A stretch of DNA of 49,563 nt from an uncultured Deefgea sp. (lineage in GTDB: Bacteria; Pseudomonadota; Gammaproteobacteria; Burkholderiales; Chitinibacteraceae). The notes below the pieces were generated by a model. That model had not been told where the DNA came from. It saw only the letters and a program-made list of their open reading frames with translations, and did no database searches. The translations under genes and the position numbers were made by a program. Position 1 is the stretch's first letter, and the number at the start of each line of letters is the position of its first letter. The stretch lies in NCBI RefSeq assembly GCF_947072475.1, contig NZ_CAMTIA010000022.1, positions 1 to 49,563 of the forward strand, given 5' to 3'. Below, piece after piece: positions 44,226 through 49,563 of the stretch.

Positions 44226-45929
44226 TTAGCTGCGTTCGCGCCACGCGGCAATTTTGCGAAATATCCAGCTTTGTGGTTGCTCAACACCGGTGCGAGCGTA
44301 CTCCATTAGGCTGACTTCACTACACATGGCTTGATGTGATTGCTGGGCATGATGGTCGCCAATAAACAGTAATTCATCGCCATAGCGCAGCATGTCATCG
44401 GCTTTGGGCAATAGAATATCCTTCTCACCATGGCGGCGCAGTAATGCAATGCATTGCAGTGGCCGGCCGTGATCAATCACGCTGTGATAAAAATGTTTGA
44501 TCTGTAATGAAGGCAGCGGACGGGCTAGAAAAGCTTGCACTGCGGCTGGGTTTTTAGCGTTTAACCGCACCGTCCAGTGCTCCGGCACAATCCCTTGGCA
44601 GAGATTGTCGATGTCGATGGTCAATTGGCTGGCCCATTCGTCCTCTTTAGTCACTAAAGCCAATACAAACTGAGCCAATAGCGGATTGGCCATGGCACGT
44701 AATGCTTCATGCGCGACGACTTCGCTGCGAATTGAAATAAAATTCGGCGCAAAGGCGTTGAACAATAAATGATTGGTGGCTAGGTTTTGCCGCGCAACAA
44801 TAAACAGCGCGGGGTTAATCGCCCGTGCGGTGGCCAGCGACGAGAGATTATTGGCGTCGTCATCGTGGCAGACAAATAAGCCCACGGCGTGCTCAATACC
44901 GGCGGTTTTGAGCGAGGCGGCGTCCACGCCTAAGGCTTGGTGGTAGATCTGCGGGTCGAGCTCGGGTTGTGGGTCGGGGTCGATAATGTGAACGCTAATG
45001 CCTTCTTGCGATAAAGCTTTGTGGATGGAGCGGCCAAAGCGCCCATAACCGACAATCACCCAATGCCCTTTGGGTGGCTTAATGCTTGGCGGGAAAGGGT
45101 TGCCAGGAAAGTCCGACAAAATTTTACGTAAGTGCGAAACAGCAGGCGCATGCATTGCCAATTGAAACTGCTGGCCCACGGCTTCAAACATATTAATGAC
45201 TTTATTGGTGCCAAATGACGCCATATTGTCGCTAATTTCTTGGTTTTTACTGCGGCAAATCGACAGTAGCTTAGGCCGTAAAACAAAGGCGGTAATGGCA
45301 ATCGATAAATTGGTGTTTTCGTTACCGGTAATGCCCAGCACACCAATGCAGCGTGGGTGAGATAGACCGGCGATTTTGAGTAACTCAGGATTGGCGGCGT
45401 CGCCAGCGTAAAATGGCGCGTCAAAATGATAATCGGCCAGTGCCACATCGTTAATGCGTTCTTCGCGCAGATCAATCACCACAAAACGAATATCTTGGGT
45501 GTCGAGCACTTGGCAAAGAATGCGCCCAGTTTGCCCGTAGCCGCAAATCAAATAAAACGGTTCGTTCATGCGCTTTACTTTGCTAGTAAAGCGAGTGTAC
45601 TGAATCGCTTTGGTGAGTGCTTGATCACGCGTGAGGGCAAAAATTGAGCTTAATGCATAAGCCCAGCCAATCACCGCCAGATAAATACACACTAAAACCC
45701 ACATCCTTTGCGCGCTGGTAAAGGCATAAGGAATCTCACCAAAACCAATGGTGGTGGCGGTGTAGCTAATAAAGTAAATCGCATGGAAAAAATCCATACG
45801 ATAAGGCTGACCGGCGTCATCCATGCCTGGAATGAGTACCAGACCAAACACCGAAACGGCGTAAATCAAAATCAGCGTGATGATGGGCGTTCGTAAGCGC
45901 CGCAGCATTAAAAAGAAAATATTGGGCAT
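44226..45929 (-). CDS. Potassium channel protein with two RCK/TrkA-N domains
   Basis: A 567-aa ion channel subunit. Two membrane helices (about 12-34 and 74-98) flank a pore loop with the selectivity filter TTIGFGEIP (59-67), the TxGFG pattern of potassium channels. Two cytoplasmic Rossmann RCK domains follow, with GYGQTG at 130-135 and GYGRFG at 294-299, then a C-terminal TrkA-C-like region. Tandem RCKs resemble BK and GsuK channels, gated by calcium or nucleotides. The frame is open to 45965 (TTG) inside the DUF6394 gene; the ATG at 45929, 7 bp after its stop, is preferred. Confidence 0.9.
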   Translation of the reverse strand: MPNIFFLMLRRLRTPIITLILIYAVSVFGLVLIPGMDDAGQPYRMDFFHAIYFISYTATTIGFGEIPYAFTSAQRMWVLVCIYLAVIGWAYALSSIFALTRDQALTKAIQYTRFTSKVKRMNEPFYLICGYGQTGRILCQVLDTQDIRFVVIDLREERINDVALADYHFDAPFYAGDAANPELLKIAGLSHPRCIGVLGITGNENTNLSIAITAFVLRPKLLSICRSKNQEISDNMASFGTNKVINMFEAVGQQFQLAMHAPAVSHLRKILSDFPGNPFPPSIKPPKGHWVIVGYGRFGRSIHKALSQEGISVHIIDPDPQPELDPQIYHQALGVDAASLKTAGIEHAVGLFVCHDDDANNLSSLATARAINPALFIVARQNLATNHLLFNAFAPNFISIRSEVVAHEALRAMANPLLAQFVLALVTKEDEWASQLTIDIDNLCQGIVPEHWTVRLNAKNPAAVQAFLARPLPSLQIKHFYHSVIDHGRPLQCIALLRRHGEKDILLPKADDMLRYGDELLFIGDHHAQQSHQAMCSEVSLMEYARTGVEQPQSWIFRKIAAWRERS

Positions 45930-45936
45930 GGCAGGC

Positions 45937-46320
45937 TTAACGGCGATGTTGCAAGGTTTCGCCAATTAATAAAATCACCGAGACCAGATTGGCCGCCAAA
46001 GCGCCTGCTGAGAGCGACACAATGGTGGTGGTAATCGCTGGCGTCATACCGAGTTGGGTAATGTAGAGCGCATTCCACCATACCAAGCTGGCGGCAATCA
46101 GTTGTAAATCAGCCACCAAGCTGGTGGCCAAATGCAGCGCGCCCACTTGAGTGCGATCACCAAATTTAATCACCGTGGCGATTAAATTGACGACGATGGC
46201 CGCAAACAGCTCATTCACATCGTGCTGGTGGGCGACGTCGATTTGGCCAATGACAAAGCCAAAATTGAGCGTAAAGGCCAGCAAAATAAAGAAGCCAAAG
46301 ATGACTTTTTCTAAATTCAT
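45937..46320 (-). CDS. DUF6394 family membrane protein
   Basis: A 127-aa membrane protein with four hydrophobic segments. It begins MNLEKVIFGFFILLAFTLNF, has KFGDRTQVGALHLATSLVAD and ends LLIGETLQHRR, which I recognise as DUF6394. It lies directly upstream of the RCK channel (7-bp gap) in the same operon, suggesting an accessory subunit or regulator of channel assembly. That function is inferred only from adjacency. GGAA occurs 7 nt before the ATG. Confidence 0.82.
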   Translation of the reverse strand: MNLEKVIFGFFILLAFTLNFGFVIGQIDVAHQHDVNELFAAIVVNLIATVIKFGDRTQVGALHLATSLVADLQLIAASLVWWNALYITQLGMTPAITTTIVSLSAGALAANLVSVILLIGETLQHRR

Positions 46321-47019
46321 GATGAAGTTCCAATCTAGTAAATCATGAGCCGATAATGGGTCGCTGTGAGCTGCGCATTAAATCAGCGCCTATACGGCAG
46401 TCAATCATAAGGGCCAGCGATCGGCCTTTCAGTCGTGGCGCATCATGCTTTGCTTCCTCTTTCTGGTCAAATCATTCACTGTAAACCGAGGTGTAATTAT
46501 TACAGCTCGCTAGGGTCTGTTGACGTTGGGTTTACCAAGCCCGAAGGGCGGGGGCTGGCAAGAGATGGCTGGCGCAGTAGCGTTGAATTTTATCCCCAGA
46601 AGTCGTGGATAAAATCCAGCTCCAGCTGTGGGTAAGTCACTTAAGTCGTTGAAATTAAGTGTCTCTTGTAAAGTGGCTAAGCCCATGTGAAAAAATAGGC
46701 CATTTCATGGCTTTATGCTCAACTGGCGTGAGTTGATGCGTGCATAAGCTGTGGATAAGCGATCTATCTCAATGATTTATTAGGATAAATAAAGACTGAC
46801 TTTTTTTTGGGCAGGTTTTTGGTGTGATAGGGCGAGATTCAATTGAATCATCCATTGAATCTTTTGGCGGGTGCGAAAGGATAAAATTACGCCACAGATC
46901 GGAATAAGTAGGTACAAGCAGTTACAAGGAGGGTATTGCAGAGTGTTGCATGAGCAAGCCGCTGGGCTAAAAAATGAACGGCTTAGTTTCAAGCCGATCG
47001 TTAAGCCATAAGGGGCTTA
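46321..47019. other. Noncoding 700-bp region with DnaA-box cluster
   Basis: No gene is supported here. The left half is GC-moderate; the centre and right are AT-rich. It contains the DnaA-box cluster described separately, a 14-bp palindrome GATTCAATTGAATC (46836-46849) with a repeated half ATTGAATC (46854-46861), and a T8 run at 46801. A 70-codon minus frame (46780-46992) has Cys-rich, unlikely composition. Confidence 0.6.
46590..46758. other. Cluster of DnaA-box-like 9-mers (candidate DnaA-binding region)
   Basis: Over 169 bp: TTATCCCCA (46590), CGTGGATAA (46604), TGTGGGTAA (46627), TTATGCTCA (46712), CGTGCATAA (46739) and the perfect TGTGGATAA (46750). All others have one mismatch to TTATNCACA or its complement. 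An AT-rich stretch with GATCTATCTC follows directly (46760 on). This looks like an origin-type or titration site; no dnaA or dnaN lies nearby. Confidence 0.5.
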
Positions 47020-47136
47020 TTATTTTTTGTCGCTGGATTTTGCTGCAGGCATAAAGCCAGCTGCCGGTGCTGTGGCTGATTTTTCTTTCTTCGGTTTTTT
47101 AGTTTCTTTATTGCTGCGTGCTTGACCCTTGGCCAT
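47020..47136 (-). CDS. Small basic conserved protein (38 aa)
   Basis: A 38-residue protein, MAKGQARSNKETKKPKKEKS, then an Ala/Pro tail ending AAKSSDKK. GGAG stands 9 nt before the ATG, a normal ribosome-binding site. Short proteins opening MAKGQxRSNxExKKPK occur in many Proteobacteria; I recall no function. The high lysine content suggests nucleic acid or ribosome contact, which is inference. A longer frame reaching 47220 starts with unlikely sequence. Confidence 0.65.
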   Translation of the reverse strand: MAKGQARSNKETKKPKKEKSATAPAAGFMPAAKSSDKK

Positions 47137-47344
47137 GATGTTGCTCCGGTTTGATGATTGAGTAAGGTAATGCTGAATGCAACCCGCACGGTGCGTCGCG
47201 CACGAGGTTCGTTTCATCATAGGCGCATCAAGCGTGGCTTTGGGATTTAATTACGCGATTAGCCGCAATCATCAGTCTGGGTATATTGCTGAAACTTAAA
47301 TTTAATAAAAGTAAGCGGCGTATACCCCAGACGTGATGCGGGGG

Positions 47345-48349
47345 TTATTTGGCCCCGCCAAGTAATTGCGTGAGTTGGCGGTAGCGTTTGTAATAGGCTT
47401 CTTCGCGCTGGGCTTTTTCGGGCTGAGCGAGTTTTTTATTGAAGGTCAGTTTGAATAAATCATGAAACAGTTGCAAATCAGTGACTTGGCGTAGGCTGCG
47501 ATTGTCTGCTGCGGTAAAACCCGCCAATTGATCGGCATAATACAGCCGCTGTTTGGCGAGAGCCGTATTGCTACCCGTTTTGCCGTACTGAGTAAAAAAG
47601 ACGTTGATTTTGTTTTTGAGTGGCGCTGGGAGGTCTTGTCGTTGAATCAGGGGATCAAAAGCAAATTCTGGCGACTGCCAAATCACGCGCATTTTGGCGT
47701 GATCGCGGGGGTATTTTTCTTTGAGTTGCTCTAAGTCAAAAGAATTACTCACCGCCACGTCAACGCGCTGAGTGGCCAGTGCAATAAAGGATTGCTCTGC
47801 ATTGCCATACACAATGTGTTTGAAATAATTTTCTGGGATGATGTTTTTTTGTAAAAACAAATGGTATTGCGGAATGTAATAGTCAGCGGTGCTGCCGTTG
47901 ATGCCCGAAGCGTAGCTCAGTTGTTGCGGGTGTTGTAGCAGTTGCTCGGCATTTTTGATCGGGCTGTTGGCGCTGACTAACATCACGCTGCGATAGGTTG
48001 CCTGATTGCCACTTTGCACTAAGGAGGCAAACACTTCGGCCTTGGCATTTTCGACGGCATCGAGTGCCAGCTTATTGTCAACGCGGGCGACTTGGATTTC
48101 ATTGTTTTTTATTTTATTCAATAAAACCGCTCTATCGTTGCCCACCCATGCCTTCACCGGCTGGCCAATGGCGATGGCAAGATCATTGAGAATCGGTTGC
48201 CAATCTTCTAGCGTTTGTTCGTTATTGCGTGAGGTGAGTAAACCTATCGTGATCTCCGCCTGCACCGGCAGCGCCAAGCAGCAAAGTAGTAAACAGAAAT
48301 GGCGAAGTAGCATAGGTAAAAATCTCGAGTACGCGAAATGCGACATCAT
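47345..48349 (-). CDS. PhnD-like periplasmic substrate-binding protein
   Basis: A 334-aa exported solute-binding protein of the PhnD (phosphate/phosphonate) family. The signal peptide core LLRHFCLLLCCLALPVQA is cleaved before EITIGLLTSRNNEQTLEDW. A typical PhnD segment is TYRSVMLVSANSPIKNAEQL, and GNAEQSFIALATQRVDVAV is the family hinge. No permease or ATPase is adjacent, so it could instead be a stand-alone sensor or binding protein. The start is uncertain: ATGs at 48349 and 48346, or 48313 (322 aa), which gives the shortest signal peptide. Confidence 0.82.
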   Translation of the reverse strand: MMSHFAYSRFLPMLLRHFCLLLCCLALPVQAEITIGLLTSRNNEQTLEDWQPILNDLAIAIGQPVKAWVGNDRAVLLNKIKNNEIQVARVDNKLALDAVENAKAEVFASLVQSGNQATYRSVMLVSANSPIKNAEQLLQHPQQLSYASGINGSTADYYIPQYHLFLQKNIIPENYFKHIVYGNAEQSFIALATQRVDVAVSNSFDLEQLKEKYPRDHAKMRVIWQSPEFAFDPLIQRQDLPAPLKNKINVFFTQYGKTGSNTALAKQRLYYADQLAGFTAADNRSLRQVTDLQLFHDLFKLTFNKKLAQPEKAQREEAYYKRYRQLTQLLGGAK

Positions 48350-48549
48350 AGGGTTTCAATATGACAATGGTGTGAAGTCTTTGTAAGTAATGGGTAGTCA
48401 GAAATCAGCCGTCGACGTTTGCGGCTAATGCGGTGATGCCTTTGCGGCACCCAGTCAAAAGCCATGCGGCGCGGGGTAAAGCGGCTTTGATTTGGTTTGA
48501 ATATTTGCTTTGAATGAGTCGTGGTTTCGACCTTGGCGTGTGAACAAGG

Positions 48550-48555
48550 TATAAT
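48550..48555 (+). promoter_or_regulatory. Consensus -10 (TATAAT) for fmdB-DUF502
   Basis: Exact TATAAT 35 bp before the fmdB-like ATG. The upstream -35 candidate (TTCGAC) is poor. Confidence 0.45.
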
Positions 48556-48589
48556 CAGCGCCTTCTGGTTTGTCGCGTATGAATATTTT

Positions 48590-48799
48590 ATGCCTATCTA
48601 TGCTTATCGCTGTACTGAGTGTGGTCATCAAGACGAGCACTTACAAAAAATGTCGGCGGATGCTTTAACGCAATGCCCAGCTTGCCAAGTCGAAAAATAC
48701 ACTCGATGTGTAACGGCGGCGGGCTTTACTTTAAAAGGTTCGGGCTGGTATCAAACTGATTTTAAAGGCGGTTCTAGCGCAACCGGTTCGGATTCTTAA
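48590..48799 (+). CDS. FmdB-family zinc-ribbon protein
   Basis: A 69-aa putative regulatory protein. MPIYAYRCTECGHQDEHLQK with CTEC and later CPAC provides the four cysteines of a zinc ribbon, and GFTLKGSGWYQTDFK is the family C-terminal motif. The FmdB family was named for a regulator in a formamidase operon; its role elsewhere is undefined. The frame is open from 48521, but MPIYxYRC is the universal start. It precedes the DUF502 gene by 11 bp, an order often found ahead of aspS. Confidence 0.93.
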   Translation: MPIYAYRCTECGHQDEHLQKMSADALTQCPACQVEKYTRCVTAAGFTLKGSGWYQTDFKGGSSATGSDS

Positions 48800-48810
48800 T
48801 TGATTTTTAC

Positions 48811-49524
48811 TTGAGTAAAATTGTGACCTCATTATTTAAGCGCTACTTTTTTACTGGTTTATTGATTTGGATTCCTTTAGTGATCACATTGTGGGTGCTT
48901 AATCTATTGATTAGCACCATGGATCAGCTAGGGGCATTTGTACCGAATCAAGTTCGTCCTGATTTTTGGATTTTGCAAGCGTTAGCGCAGTTATTTCCCG
49001 ATTTAAAAGGGGTAGAAAACATCCCTGGATTTGGGGTGATTTTGACGGTGCTGGTGCTGTTTTTAACCGGCATTTTGGCGGCTAATATTTTGGGTCGTCG
49101 CTTGTTGGGGCTGGGCGAATCGATTTTGAAGCGCATTCCGATCGTTCGCTCGATTTATATGAGTGTGAAGCAAGTTTCAGATACTTTGTTTTCTGATTCT
49201 GGCAATGCGTTTCGTAAAGCGGTCTTGGTGCAATTTCCTCATCAGGGTACATGGTCAGTCGGTTTTGTGACCGGTATTCCCAGTGGCGAAATTAGCGACA
49301 AACTCGGTGGCGAATTGATTTCGGTGTTTGTGCCTACGACGCCAAATCCGACATCGGGCTTTTTGTTTATGGCTAAAACCGATGACGTTAAAGAGCTGGA
49401 TATGAGCGTGGATGAAGCATTGAAATACGTGATTTCGCTGGGGGTGGTGATGCCCAGTGCGAAGCAGTTGCTTGATCTGCCGCAGGCTGTATCGGTAGCG
49501 CCTGCCGCAGTAGTAAAAGGTTAA
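48811..49524 (+). CDS. DUF502 family membrane protein
   Basis: A 237-aa protein with two membrane segments (about 13-36 and 75-97) and a soluble domain. FKRYFFTGLLIWIPLVITLW, ILKRIPIVRSIYMSVKQVSD and FVPTTPNPTSGFLFM are the DUF502 signatures. The start is a TTG at 48811 or a GTG at 48823; neither has a clear ribosome-binding site. Function is unknown in bacteria. The adjacent fmdB gene and the open right edge fit the fmdB-DUF502-aspS order, but aspS itself is not seen. Confidence 0.92.
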   Translation: MSKIVTSLFKRYFFTGLLIWIPLVITLWVLNLLISTMDQLGAFVPNQVRPDFWILQALAQLFPDLKGVENIPGFGVILTVLVLFLTGILAANILGRRLLGLGESILKRIPIVRSIYMSVKQVSDTLFSDSGNAFRKAVLVQFPHQGTWSVGFVTGIPSGEISDKLGGELISVFVPTTPNPTSGFLFMAKTDDVKELDMSVDEALKYVISLGVVMPSAKQLLDLPQAVSVAPAAVVKG

Positions 49525-49563
49525 TTAAAAGATAATGTGGCAGTGCCACCAGCGGGCTTGTCC

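Noticed and set aside
46780-46992. 70-codon minus-strand frame in the DnaA-box region
   Set aside because: Cys/Pro/Leu-rich, no ribosome-binding site, no homology recognised; most likely noncoding DNA.

Overview
This window is chromosomal DNA of a Betaproteobacterium, most likely order Neisseriales near Chitinibacter/Deefgea/Chromobacterium. That is an inference from gene content: an RmpM-type OmpA protein, DUF3460, YjfB and DUF6394 proteins, a formate-lyase fermentation locus, and a chitin-binding module on a pilin. Overall base composition is moderate; one AT-rich gene (16253-16729) stands out. No rRNA, tRNA, CRISPR array, integrase or complete IS element was found.

Layout, left to right. 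1-6.8 kb (minus strand): end of a DHH-type phosphoesterase, an NfeD/SPFH membrane pair, serS, dps, and lolA-rarA with overlapping ends, then an RmpM-like OmpA protein. 7.1-15.6 kb (plus strand): a gyrA-serC-pheA-hisC cluster like the aromatic supraoperon of pseudomonads, here interrupted by two hotdog thioesterases, a 66-aa membrane protein, a LOG-family protein and an acetyltransferase, with no tyrA/aroA following. 15.7-17 kb: a small variable patch with a DUF3460 gene, several GTAG-headed REP hairpins including a clean inverted pair (BIME), and an AT-rich SieB-like membrane protein. 17-22.4 kb: a DUF808 protein, then the anaerobic pflB locus. It holds pflB, a 61-aa stand-alone copy of the PflB glycyl-radical tail, and pflA, with two FNR-type boxes upstream. 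22.4-31.5 kb: dnaE, a small YjfB motility-type gene behind a sigma-28-like -10 element, clpB, and a lysine/arginine/ornithine decarboxylase. 31.6-35.7 kb: a minor-pilin operon fimT-pilW-pilX-pilV-pilE without pilY1, in which PilV carries a C-terminal ChiA1-type chitin-binding domain. 35.8-46.3 kb: Sua5/TsaC, a periplasmic sensor plus diguanylate cyclase pair, gltS, divergent lysA/argP, a D-2-hydroxyacid dehydrogenase, and a double-RCK potassium channel with DUF6394. 46.3-49.6 kb: a 700-bp noncoding stretch with a cluster of DnaA-box-like 9-mers, a 38-aa basic protein, a PhnD-like binding protein, and fmdB-DUF502.

The strongest leads are the chitin-binding PilV in an operon lacking the usual PilY1 tip adhesin, the minimal glycyl-radical protein beside pflB, the DnaA-box cluster, and the REP/SieB patch. 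Functions come from recognised families and visible motifs; no database search was possible.
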